Of a stretch of 13,562 bases of DNA, positions 1 through 6,955 are shown piece after piece. Origin of the DNA: UBA5314 sp039679855 (GTDB taxonomy: Bacteria; Bacillota; Syntrophomonadia; Syntrophomonadales; Syntrophomonadaceae). The notes below the pieces were generated by a model. That model was not told where the DNA came from, did no database searches, and saw only the letters and a program-made list of their open reading frames with translations. Every line of letters starts with the position of its first letter. Within the stretch, counting starts at the first letter, position 1. The stretch is from assembly GCA_039679855.1 (NCBI GenBank), contig JBDKUE010000053.1, forward strand, positions 1 to 13,562. The letters are read 5' to 3'. The position numbers and the translations under genes were made by a program.

Positions 1-192
1 GTTCTTACTATTGTGGGAGCGGCTTTTATGCCCCTGCAGCGAACCGGGGTCATAGTCAGCCTGGCATTCATTTTACTTATTGCTGTTGCCAGCCAGCTGC
101 GCTATCTGGAATTAAAACCAGGATGGAGCACCCTGGTTCCAGCACGAAAGATGCTGCCTGAAAAGAGGTCGGGAAGAGAGGACGAGGAGTAA
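1..192 (+). CDS. C-terminal fragment of an unidentified membrane protein
   Basis: Frame 1 is open from the window edge to a TAA at 190-192 and gives 63 residues, so the start lies outside the window. Residues about 16-32 are hydrophobic (VIVSLAFILLIAVAS) and look like a final transmembrane helix. A charged, hydrophilic tail rich in Lys, Arg and Glu follows and ends EDEE. This suits the cytoplasmic C-terminus of a polytopic transporter or other inner-membrane protein. I do not recognise the family from this piece. A clean rho-independent terminator follows 35 nt later, which supports this as a real gene end. Confidence 0.6.
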   Translation, partial: VLTIVGAAFMPLQRTGVIVSLAFILLIAVASQLRYLELKPGWSTLVPARKMLPEKRSGREDEE

Positions 193-226
193 ATTTAGAG
201 GGATAAAAGCTCTGTGGAAAAACTAG

Positions 227-252
227 GGGCATCCCAGGCGGGATGCCCTTTT
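227..252. terminator. bidirectional rho-independent terminator
   Basis: A perfect 9-bp stem, GGGCATCCC (227-235) and GGGATGCCC (240-248), closes an AGGC loop and is followed by TTTT on the plus strand. On the minus strand the same stem is followed, after CTAG, by TTTTT (plus-strand AAAAA at 218-222). It lies between convergent genes and can serve both the membrane-protein fragment and the MORN gene. Confidence 0.85.
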
Positions 253-256
253 ATGT

Positions 257-583
257 TTATTTTACCGGTTTTCCGTCTTTCCACTGTCCTTCGAAGGACA
301 ACTTGCCGTCTTCGAAATAAGCCTTGCCAAATCCTTCCCGCTTGCCGTTGTTGTACTCCCCTTCATACCACAAATTCAAGTTGGGATAATACTGACATCC
401 CTGCCCATGGTACTGGCCGTCTTTCCACTGTCCTTCATATATCCTGCCATCTTTATAATAGGCTCTCCCAAAACCTTCCGGTTTGCCATCCTTCATGTCC
501 CCGTCATAAGCGACGCTAAAACCTGCCTGCTGGAGAAGCTCGTGATAAACCTTTCCGCGATACTGTTTCATTCCTTCCGACAT
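257..583 (-). CDS. MORN-repeat protein
   Basis: The 108-residue protein consists mostly of MORN repeats. Three full copies start YDGDMKDGKPEGFG (about 26-47), YEGQWKDGQYHGQG (49-71) and YEGEYNNGKREGFG (73-94). A truncated fourth, FEGQWKDG, runs to the C-terminus. The first 25 residues are a non-repeat lead-in with no signal peptide or membrane segment, so the protein is probably cytoplasmic. The ATG at 583 is preceded by a good ribosome binding site (AGGGAGG on the minus strand). MORN repeats form beta-hairpin ladders that bind proteins or lipids. In bacteria their role is mostly unknown, so no function is assigned. It ends just before the shared terminator and appears to be a single-gene unit. 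Confidence 0.85.
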   Translation of the reverse strand: MSEGMKQYRGKVYHELLQQAGFSVAYDGDMKDGKPEGFGRAYYKDGRIYEGQWKDGQYHGQGCQYYPNLNLWYEGEYNNGKREGFGKAYFEDGKLSFEGQWKDGKPVK

Positions 584-694
584 AACGATCCCTCCCTTAT
601 TTACTTGTACGTAAATTAATGAGTTCTCTTTTATAAATTATACCATAGACAATGCGGACCATAAATGGCTCCATCCTGTCAAACATTTCGACAA

Positions 695-793
695 AACGAG
701 TTCGGAGACGCAGGCGACGCCCACGGACGGGCTAGTGCGGCGGTGCCAGGACGGCAAGGAGCCGCCATTCGGCTCAAGAGTTCGTTCTGGGCG
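695..793. repeat. GC-rich hairpin-containing intergenic element
   Basis: This stretch abuts the stop codon of the ATP-grasp gene and is clearly GC-richer than the AT-rich sequence just before it (about 600-690). It contains a two-tier hairpin: GGCGG (739-743) with CCGCC (762-766), and inside it TGCC (744-747) with GGCA (753-756). A GAGTTCG direct repeat sits at 698-704 and 778-784. The first 17 bases (695-711) match the minus strand of 7898-7914, part of the palindromic repeat downstream, at 15 of 17 positions. It may be a degraded copy of a dispersed palindromic element. It has no T-tract in either direction that would make it a convincing terminator. Confidence 0.4.
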
Positions 794-2107
794 CTAGAAG
801 CCGGCCAGGTAGGAGGCATAGTCCATCGGCCGTGACACCACTATCTTTCTGACCTCTTTGCTGATATAACTGAATGCCCGGCGGCCTGGTTTGGGATTTA
901 CTTCCAGGAACCAGACCTTGCCCTTCTCGTCAATTATGAAGTCCAAACCCAGGTCTCCCAGGGCCGAAGACCTTTTCTCGAGGGTCCGCCCTATGCGCAG
1001 AGCCAGGCGAACTATTTCCCCGACAATACCATCAATTTCATCATTACTCATATTTCTGGCTTGCAGCACTTTATCCAAAGCGGCGGCCTTGCCTCCAGTA
1101 TGTAGGTTAGTTGTCACGTGCCCGCTGACACCTTCACGGGCGGCGATGCCGGTTACCGCCCAATGATTGTACCGGTCTTTTTGCAGCATTACTCGGACAT
1201 CGAAATGGTTTTGCCCTTTGGGGGCTTTTATAGCCTGCTGGGCCAGCATAATTTCGTTGGGATTGGCCGAGCGCAGCCAGCTGTACACCTCCTGGACCGA
1301 ACCCAGGATTTTACCGAATCTATCCTGGTTATTTTTCACCAGGTAGCGTCCCTGTTTTCTGGTTACCCTGCTTATAGCGCGCCCTTTACAGCCATTCGCC
1401 GGCTTCACATAGACTCCTGAATATTTATTGAGCAGGGAAGCCAGGGAAATCGGGGAAACCATCAGGCGAGTTTCCGGCAGATGTCCGGCAATATCCCGCT
1501 CCTTATTGAGCTGCCGGAATACATTCCATTTATTTCCCACTGCGCTGTTAAAGCTTTTTACTCCATACCGGGAGAGCATATTAGCCAGGTCCCGGGAGCG
1601 CAGAACATTGGCCCCTGGAAAATAACGATTATAATACACATCCGGAAGGGGAAACCTGTGGCGGATCCAGGAGCTTTCCATGTCCCGGCTTAGATAATAA
1701 CCGTGTATGCATTTACGCTCCAGATCAATATTTTGCTGGGAGAAAACAAAAGCTAGCCCGTCCAGCTCTTTCATTCTCATCAATAAGCTGCGCAGGAACC
1801 TGTCCTGGGGTCCAAAGCTATGCCGCTGTTTATTAAACGGCCTGGCCAGGATGCCCACTACCGGTCCCAGCCGTATGGTCTTTCCGAGGGTCCGGGCGTT
1901 GAGGCGCATACTGCCGGGCAGTCCAAGGTGCCGGGCCAGTTCCGGGCTTATCAGCACCGTATTTTCATCTTTTTTTGAATCCCTTTCCATTACCTCTATG
2001 CCAAGCGGCATTTTCTTTTTCCCCAGGCAAACCGGGCATACATCTCCTGATTCGAAACCCGAGGCCAAAGTGGAAGGTATATACAAGCGCACGGATCTGG
2101 TTTTCAT
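794..2107 (-). CDS. YheC/YheD-like endospore-associated ATP-grasp protein
   Basis: This 437-residue protein resembles the YheC/YheD family of spore-coat-associated ATP-grasp proteins. The N-terminal part (1-90) ends in GPVVGILARP (81-90), typical of the family. PDVYYNR lies at 155-161. The ATP-grasp core follows: a nucleotide-binding lysine strand, YVKPANGCKGRAI (233-245), then FDVRVMLQKD (302-311), and the metal-binding end DLGLDFIIDEKG (385-396) with EVNPKPG (402-408), where the Glu and Asn would bind magnesium. ATP-grasp enzymes join a carboxylate to an amine or thiol through an acyl-phosphate; the substrate here is unknown. Length matches the family. The ATG at 2107 has AAGGATAG upstream as a modest ribosome binding site. 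The protein has no signal peptide and would act in the cytoplasm or mother cell. Confidence 0.85.
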   Translation of the reverse strand: MKTRSVRLYIPSTLASGFESGDVCPVCLGKKKMPLGIEVMERDSKKDENTVLISPELARHLGLPGSMRLNARTLGKTIRLGPVVGILARPFNKQRHSFGPQDRFLRSLLMRMKELDGLAFVFSQQNIDLERKCIHGYYLSRDMESSWIRHRFPLPDVYYNRYFPGANVLRSRDLANMLSRYGVKSFNSAVGNKWNVFRQLNKERDIAGHLPETRLMVSPISLASLLNKYSGVYVKPANGCKGRAISRVTRKQGRYLVKNNQDRFGKILGSVQEVYSWLRSANPNEIMLAQQAIKAPKGQNHFDVRVMLQKDRYNHWAVTGIAAREGVSGHVTTNLHTGGKAAALDKVLQARNMSNDEIDGIVGEIVRLALRIGRTLEKRSSALGDLGLDFIIDEKGKVWFLEVNPKPGRRAFSYISKEVRKIVVSRPMDYASYLAGF

Positions 2108-2703
2108 ATTTCTATCCTTGTATTGTACATTATGGTCTATTATATGAATGTCTTTAATTAATGGTCAGGATTGATGAACAGAAAGAAAAAAAAGAAAACT
2201 GTTTCCCTGGTCCGTTGGGGTTAGGAAACGGCAGCTTATTTACAGGCTTATTTAAGAGAAGTTAAAACCTCTTTCCCGGAATATGTTTATATATAACTCA
2301 GGTTTCCATTGGCCAGGCGACGCCGGTAATTGATACCATAACCATATAATTAGCATGAGAAAGCCTCCCTGGTATTTCTTCCCGGGGCAGGTATAAACCC
2401 GGCCGTAGGCTAGGAATCCCAACCGTTTATTGATACAATAAGGGCAATCCTATCAAAGCGACTCGCTTGCCGGTACAGTCGAGCGGCAGTACCGGCAGCA
2501 GTTCTACGTTATATTTATCTTTTCTAAAACGCTCGCAGCAAAAAAGCCGTTGTATTTTCAAAGTATTTCTATTTAAACCCGCTAACCGCCTTTTGCAGGA
2601 AAAGGAGGTGTTGCCTGCGCTCCGGGTGAGCCTTTTTCATTTAATAGCTCTTCCGCCGTGTTATTAATTGGGCAAGAGAGAAAAGAAAGAAGGAGGAGGT
2701 ACA
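2108..2703. other. long intergenic/leader region with a strong hairpin
   Basis: Almost 600 nt separate two divergent genes with no convincing coding sequence. A 9-bp perfect stem, TGCCGGTAC (2468-2476) with GTACCGGCA (2489-2497), encloses a 12-nt loop and lacks a T-tract, so it is more likely an operator or leader structure than a terminator. An inverted pair TTGATA/TATCAA lies at about 2430-2456. A strong Shine-Dalgarno-like AAAGGAGGTG at 2601-2610 has no well-spaced start codon after it. The genuine ribosome binding site for the next gene is AGGAGGAGGT at 2691-2700. I could not match the region to a known riboswitch class. Confidence 0.5.
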
Positions 2704-4164
2704 ATGGCGCTAAAGACCAGAGACGATTATTTAAAATCCTTGAAGTCAATGCGTCCCAATATCTACAAATTCGGGGAATTGATCTGCAACGTGACCACCC
2801 ATCCCGCCACCCGGCGGACCGTGGAAAGCCACGCCCGGGCTTTTGACGCGGCTTTCGCCCCCCAAACCAGTGAGATATTTACGGCCCAGTCGCCCTTTAT
2901 TAAAGAACCCATCCACCGCTTCAATTCCATGATGCAAAGCCTTGATGAAATCATGTACAATTCCAAGTTTAAGCGGATGATGTTCCGCCTTACCGGCTCC
3001 TGCACCGGCGGCCTCTGTGTGGGGTGGAACGCCCAGAATGTCATGTGGAATGTCTGCAAAGACATGGATGACGAATTGGGGACCAGCTACCAGAAGCGGC
3101 TCAAGAAATGGATCGTCAAAGCCCAGCAAAACGGCCTGGTAGTTTCGGGAGCCTTAACCGACGCCAAAGGCGATCGCAGTTTAAAAGTCTCCCAACAGCC
3201 CGACCCAGACAGCAGTGTACGCATCACCGAAATCCGCAATGACGGCATCGTAATTCGCGGGGCCAAACTCATGATCTGCGGGGTGGCAGCATCCAACGAA
3301 ATATTCTTGCTGCCCGGCGGCGCTTACCGGGAAGAGGATAAGGACTACGCCCTGGCTTGCGTAGTTCCGCGGGATATAGAGGGTCTTACTATAGTGGAAA
3401 CCCGCCACCCCAGTGATGAGAGAGAACTGCACGATGAAGGCTTCGATACGCTAAACACCGGTATAACCCAGGCCTATTTAATGTTTGAAGATGTTTTCGT
3501 TCCCAATGAAAGGGTATTCATGTGTGGTGAGTACAAGTACACCGGCCGGGTGATAGAATATTTTACAGCCAATTACCGGGCCTGCATCGGGGCCTGTGTG
3601 TCCGGTCAGGGAGATGTAATGGTGGGAGCGGCCACCCTTATTGCCCGCGCTAACGGGCTTTCGTCTAAAACCTTTATGGATAAAATGGTGCAAATGGCCA
3701 TAAACAACGAAACTACCTTTGGACTGGGGATCGGGGCTATGGCCATGGGAAGAAAGGGCTCAGCCGGCAGCTGGATAGCGGATTCTCTCCTGGCCCACAC
3801 CAACAAGGTGCATGTGGCTACTTTGCCCTATGAAACCAAACGCCTGTGCCAGGATGTCGGCGGGGGGATCGTTGAGACCGGGTGCTTCCCATCATATGTT
3901 GATTTTACCCACCCTCTTTATGGACCCCTGGTTCAGAAATATGTCAAGGCGGGCCGCGAGGTTTCGGCTGAAACCAGGGCACGCGCAGCCCGTTTAGTGG
4001 AATGGTTGACGGTGGGAGCCGGAATACCCGGCTGCATGCACGGCGGTGGTTCACCGGATGGCGCCCGTCTGGTGGTCAGGGCCAACACCCCCTTTGAGAA
4101 GTACGCTGATTATGCCCGCAACCTGGCTGGAATCGACGAACCCCTGCTTGATCCCAAAAAATAA
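2704..4164 (+). CDS. 4-hydroxybutyryl-CoA dehydratase/4-hydroxyphenylacetate 3-hydroxylase superfamily protein
   Basis: The 486-residue protein belongs to the acyl-CoA-dehydrogenase-like family that includes the O2-dependent HpaB hydroxylases and the oxygen-sensitive FAD/[4Fe-4S] enzyme 4-hydroxybutyryl-CoA dehydratase (AbfD). Start ATG 2704 is chosen over an upstream TTG at 2668 because AGGAGGAGGT sits just before it. Length matches AbfD (about 490). Cysteines occur where AbfD carries cluster ligands: C100 and C105 in GSCTGGLCVG, and C298 in IGACVSGQGD. These favour an anaerobic FeS dehydratase or isomerase over a monooxygenase. The ligand pattern is not the AbfD one: the first pair is spaced C-x4-C, the expected histidine position is Y291, and C294 is extra. 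The substrate is therefore uncertain; a hydroxyacyl-CoA is the reasonable guess. A terminator follows directly. Confidence 0.8.
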   Translation: MALKTRDDYLKSLKSMRPNIYKFGELICNVTTHPATRRTVESHARAFDAAFAPQTSEIFTAQSPFIKEPIHRFNSMMQSLDEIMYNSKFKRMMFRLTGSCTGGLCVGWNAQNVMWNVCKDMDDELGTSYQKRLKKWIVKAQQNGLVVSGALTDAKGDRSLKVSQQPDPDSSVRITEIRNDGIVIRGAKLMICGVAASNEIFLLPGGAYREEDKDYALACVVPRDIEGLTIVETRHPSDERELHDEGFDTLNTGITQAYLMFEDVFVPNERVFMCGEYKYTGRVIEYFTANYRACIGACVSGQGDVMVGAATLIARANGLSSKTFMDKMVQMAINNETTFGLGIGAMAMGRKGSAGSWIADSLLAHTNKVHVATLPYETKRLCQDVGGGIVETGCFPSYVDFTHPLYGPLVQKYVKAGREVSAETRARAARLVEWLTVGAGIPGCMHGGGSPDGARLVVRANTPFEKYADYARNLAGIDEPLLDPKK

Positions 4165-4172
4165 AATCCCCT

Positions 4173-4210
4173 GGGGGTAAGGTAGAAAAGTACCTTACCC
4201 CCTTATCTTT
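4173..4210 (+). terminator. rho-independent terminator
   Basis: A perfect 12-bp stem, GGGGGTAAGGTA (4173-4184) with TACCTTACCCCC (4191-4202), has a GAAAAG loop and is followed by TTATCTTT. It lies 8 nt after the dehydratase-like gene and would separate it from the deacetylase-fold gene. Confidence 0.9.
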
Positions 4211-4276
4211 ACCAATGGCAGGATAATGTCAGCCAAACATGGAACATTAAGGTAGCCTGAATTAAGAGGTGAAGTC

Positions 4277-5110
4277 ATGCGTATCGGGGTTTTTTATCAC
4301 GGAGAATTTGCCAAAAGCGGTTATTATATCCTCCGGGAACGGGTTCGGCCGGGTTTTGAAGCACTGCAAGACCTGGTGGCATCAGGTCGGGTCGGGGTTT
4401 ACACCCCGGAGATCAATGAAACCGTGCTGGACCTTCTTCGGGCCACCCATACCGCATCTCTGATCGCCGAGGTAAAATATGAAGGTGAGTATGACATCTC
4501 GCTGCTTTCAGCAGCAGGCGTGGTTGAAGCGGCCGAGCTCCTCCAGCAGGATGAACTGGACATGGCCTTTTGCTTTATTGGGGCTGCCGGTCATCACGCC
4601 AGTCGCAATAAATTTTGGGGGTTTTGTTTTTTCAACGATGTTGCCATGGCCGTTCTTCGTCTCAAGCAAATGGGTGTAAAGAAGTTTCTGATCATAGATG
4701 TGGATCCCCATTTCGGGGATGGAACCAGAGATCTACTGGGAGGCGATCCGGATGTAATCCACATTAATTTTCATTCCGGAATGGTGGACCAGGAAAACTA
4801 CGAGTGGAACAACTATGATTATGGGATTGGAGGCGCCACTGACGAAGTCTTTATAAATAAGCTGGAATATGCGTTTAATCGGCCTTTTGATTTTGAGTTT
4901 CTAATTTTAATTTTCGGCCACGATTCCCACAACGACGATTACGGAGCGTTCAGGCTCAGCCAGGCCGCCTACCCCTACCTGGGCAGCCTGGTTCACCGCA
5001 TCGCGGGGGGAAAACCAACCCTGATGGTGCTTTCCGGGGGGGCCCGGCCGGAAGTGGCCCGCGAAGCTATCCCTGGTTTAATAAAGGGCTTTATGAACTC
5101 TGGGGATTAA
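4277..5110 (+). CDS. histone-deacetylase-fold (HDAC/AcuC-like) protein
   Basis: The 277-residue protein shows the arginase/deacetylase fold signatures. GAAGHHASRNKFWGFCFFND (103-122) holds the tandem active-site histidines H106-H107. DVDPHFGDGT (141-150) supplies zinc ligands D143 and H145. GHDSHNDDYG (214-223) supplies the third ligand, D216. It is shorter than AcuC-type enzymes (about 380) and diverges at the N-terminus. Two family features are altered: the second His of the usual DxDxHHG motif is Phe (F146), and the transition-state tyrosine of the GGY motif is replaced by Ala (LSGGARPE, A256). The zinc site looks intact, so weak deacylase activity on another substrate or a binding role are both possible. 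Start ATG 4277 is preceded by AAGAGGTGA. It follows the dehydratase-like gene across a terminator, so a shared pathway is only suggested. Confidence 0.8.
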   Translation: MRIGVFYHGEFAKSGYYILRERVRPGFEALQDLVASGRVGVYTPEINETVLDLLRATHTASLIAEVKYEGEYDISLLSAAGVVEAAELLQQDELDMAFCFIGAAGHHASRNKFWGFCFFNDVAMAVLRLKQMGVKKFLIIDVDPHFGDGTRDLLGGDPDVIHINFHSGMVDQENYEWNNYDYGIGGATDEVFINKLEYAFNRPFDFEFLILIFGHDSHNDDYGAFRLSQAAYPYLGSLVHRIAGGKPTLMVLSGGARPEVAREAIPGLIKGFMNSGD

Positions 5111-5146
5111 TAAAGCTCCCTGTATAAAAATATGATATCGCTTAAG

Positions 5147-5187
5147 AGGCCGACTGTTTGCTTCCGGTATTGCAGCCGGCTTTATTC
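5147..5187 (+). terminator. probable terminator after the deacetylase-fold gene
   Basis: GCCGACTG (5149-5156) pairs with CAGCCGGC (5173-5180) with one A-C mismatch, and A5147-G5148 can extend the stem. A moderate T-rich run, TTTATTC, follows. It lies about 40 nt after the stop of the preceding gene. Confidence 0.5.
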
Positions 5188-5310
5188 ATCCAGCAATGAT
5201 TGCTTAATTTGGTTCACGGTAAGAATTAGTTATTGTAGAGCAGCTGTTCCTTGAAACTTTTTTATCTTTGTTCCGGTATAGATAATTGATGAGTGAGAGG
5301 AGGCTCCCCG

Positions 5311-5883
5311 GTGGCCAGGGATGATTATGAAATAATTGCCGCCTGTAAAGATAGACAGGAAGACGCCTGCCAGGAGCTGATGCGCCGCTATGAAGGCTAC
5401 GTTTTCAAGCTGTGCTTAAGCTTTACCAGCCAGCGTGAAGACGCCCTGGATTTGACTCAGGAAGTCTTTTTCAAGGTTTTTAACAACCTGTCATCCTATC
5501 AACTGGGCCGTCCTTTTAAGCCCTGGCTGCGCCAGGTAACCGTAAACATGGCCATTGATAATATGCCCAAGCTTACCTCTCCCCTATCACTGGACCAACC
5601 GATCGCGGATGGAAATGCTACTCTGGCCGACACCCTGGCGGCCAGGGACGACCCGGCCCGGGAAATCGAATGGCAGGAAACCGGTCAAATACTCAAGGAA
5701 GCAATAAAACGCCTTCCCCAGGTCTATCGCCTGATAGTGGTTTTACGCCATCAAGAGGGAATGACCTATCAGGAAATAGCCGATACTTCAGGCATCCCCC
5801 TGGGAACGGTGAAAACCCATCTTTTTAGAGCCCGCAGCCTGCTTCGTAAGGATCTGGCATCATACTATGCTTGGGAGGTTTAA
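5311..5883 (+). CDS. ECF-type RNA polymerase sigma factor
   Basis: The 190-residue protein has the two-domain ECF layout. Region 2 spans about 20-85 and includes DALDLTQEVFFKVFNNLSSY (44-63), which contacts core polymerase and melts the -10 element. Region 4 spans about 123-183 with the helix-turn-helix MTYQEIADTSGIPLGTVKTH (151-170) for -35 recognition. The GTG at 5311 is preferred over the in-frame GTG at 5293 because AGGAGG at 5298-5303 is correctly spaced for it. The anti-sigma gene starts 2 nt after the stop, a classic sigma/anti-sigma pair. The neighbouring YtfI/YtfJ-like genes suggest a regulon near sporulation or the cell envelope. ECF factors usually transcribe their own operon, but I could not identify a self-recognised promoter upstream with confidence. 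Confidence 0.92.
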   Translation: MARDDYEIIAACKDRQEDACQELMRRYEGYVFKLCLSFTSQREDALDLTQEVFFKVFNNLSSYQLGRPFKPWLRQVTVNMAIDNMPKLTSPLSLDQPIADGNATLADTLAARDDPAREIEWQETGQILKEAIKRLPQVYRLIVVLRHQEGMTYQEIADTSGIPLGTVKTHLFRARSLLRKDLASYYAWEV

Positions 5884-5885
5884 TT

Positions 5886-6314
5886 ATGAACTGCGATACA
5901 GATAAGCTGCAAATGTACCTTGATGGCGAACTAAACACCGCTGAGAAAGCTGATCTGGAAAGGCACCTGGGTTCCTGCCCCCATTGCCGGCGGGAAATCG
6001 GCCAGCTGAAACTGCTCTGGTTGGAGCTGAGCGAAGAAACAGAAATCTCTCTGCCGGCAGAACTGCCCTTTTTAAGGCAGCAGCTTATATATCGTGTATT
6101 GCACCAGGATCCCGGCGGCGATTATTCCGAGCTTTCCTACTGGAAAAGTCAAAAGCAGGTCTGGCAGCCTTTCCTATGGGGGGCCAGACAGATCCCCGGG
6201 CTTTCTCTTATCCCGGCGGCCGGCCGTCAGCTCCCCAGGTTGCTGCGGGGAACCGCCAGCCTGGTCCGGGATATGGGGTTGATTCCCGGGCTTAAGAGAG
6301 GGGGGAGCCGTTGA
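5886..6314 (+). CDS. zinc-finger (zf-HC2) anti-sigma factor
   Basis: The N-terminus carries the zinc-binding anti-sigma signature H27-x3-C31-x2-C34 (LERHLGSCPHC) after the typical lead-in YLDGELNTAEKADLE. This domain occludes ECF sigma factors. The ATG at 5886 follows GGGAGGT and sits 2 nt after the sigma stop codon; an upstream in-frame TTG overlapping the sigma gene is less likely. The 142-residue protein has no evident transmembrane helix. The C-terminal half is basic and Pro/Gly/Leu-rich (IPGLSLIPAAGRQLPRLLRG), so this may be a soluble anti-sigma factor, or one bound peripherally to the membrane. C3 could be the fourth zinc ligand. Its stop overlaps the start of the next gene by 3 nt. Confidence 0.88.
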   Translation: MNCDTDKLQMYLDGELNTAEKADLERHLGSCPHCRREIGQLKLLWLELSEETEISLPAELPFLRQQLIYRVLHQDPGGDYSELSYWKSQKQVWQPFLWGARQIPGLSLIPAAGRQLPRLLRGTASLVRDMGLIPGLKRGGSR

Positions 6315-6955
6315 TAGTAATTTTATATATTCTTGGCGTATTTTTGCTCATAGTGGCAGCCATACTCATTTTGCCCTGGCGCTTTGGGCTGCAGGCCCAA
6401 AATCAACCCGCCCTTGATATCACGGCTGAACTTAAGTGGGCGTTAGGCATGTTGGGATTCAGGGCATCCTACGACAGGGAGGGATTCAACTCTCAAATAA
6501 TCTTGTTCGGTTTTGGCAAGGCTTTAGGTTCGGACAATAAGAAATCCGGGACTGATTCTAAATCAGAAAAGCCGAAGCGCAAACGGCAAAGGGGCGCCCT
6601 ATCAGATTACTTGAACCGTTCATTGATAGTTTCTTTTACCCGCTTCTTGCGCAGGTTGATAAAGGCTTTGCGTCTGGATATCAATTTGAGCGGCCGCTAT
6701 GGATTTGAAGAGCCTGATGTAACCGCTATGGCTGCACTTCTTACCAGATTCCTGGGTTGCGGCAATACCATAAACCTCCAGCCCGATTATTCCCAGACCG
6801 TTTTGGACATCAATGGGTACATTCGGGGACGGGTAATAATAGCCCAGATTCTTGGCATAGGGATGCAGTTCTTGTTTAGCAAACCGGTCAGAGCCAAATG
6901 GTTACCGAAGATAAAGTTTAAGAGAAAAGGAAAGGAGATTATACAATATGCTTAA
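6311..6955 (+). CDS. DUF2953 membrane protein (YtfI-like)
   Basis: The 214-residue protein starts with one strong transmembrane helix (residues 1-21, VILYILGVFLLIVAAILIL) followed by a soluble domain. GRYGFEEPDVTAM (128-140) is the conserved DUF2953 centre. A highly basic stretch (KPKRKRQRG, about 87-95) sits in the middle and the C-terminus is also basic. The start is a TTG at 6311 within the preceding stop (TTGA overlap), with GGGGGAG upstream, which indicates translational coupling. In Bacillus subtilis the DUF2953 protein YtfI is encoded directly before YtfJ, and the same order occurs here, which supports the assignment. Molecular function is unknown. It is probably anchored in the membrane with its domain exposed on one face. 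Confidence 0.8.
   Translation: MIVILYILGVFLLIVAAILILPWRFGLQAQNQPALDITAELKWALGMLGFRASYDREGFNSQIILFGFGKALGSDNKKSGTDSKSEKPKRKRQRGALSDYLNRSLIVSFTRFLRRLIKALRLDINLSGRYGFEEPDVTAMAALLTRFLGCGNTINLQPDYSQTVLDINGYIRGRVIIAQILGIGMQFLFSKPVRAKWLPKIKFKRKGKEIIQYA

Noticed and set aside
1707..2147. 146-residue plus-strand open frame
   Set aside because: It is antisense to the well-supported ATP-grasp gene and has no ribosome binding site or family features.
2314..2324. 11-nt CAGGCGACGCC shared with 711-721
   Set aside because: Too short and GC-rich to separate from chance, and the flanks do not match.
2467..2667. 66-residue open frame upstream of the dehydratase-like gene
   Set aside because: No start with suitable ribosome binding site spacing, and no recognisable domain. 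It covers a hairpin and looks like leader sequence.
2704..4164. true 4-hydroxybutyryl-CoA dehydratase (abfD)
   Set aside because: Family and length fit, but the cluster-ligand pattern differs (C-x4-C, Tyr in place of His), so only the superfamily is assigned.
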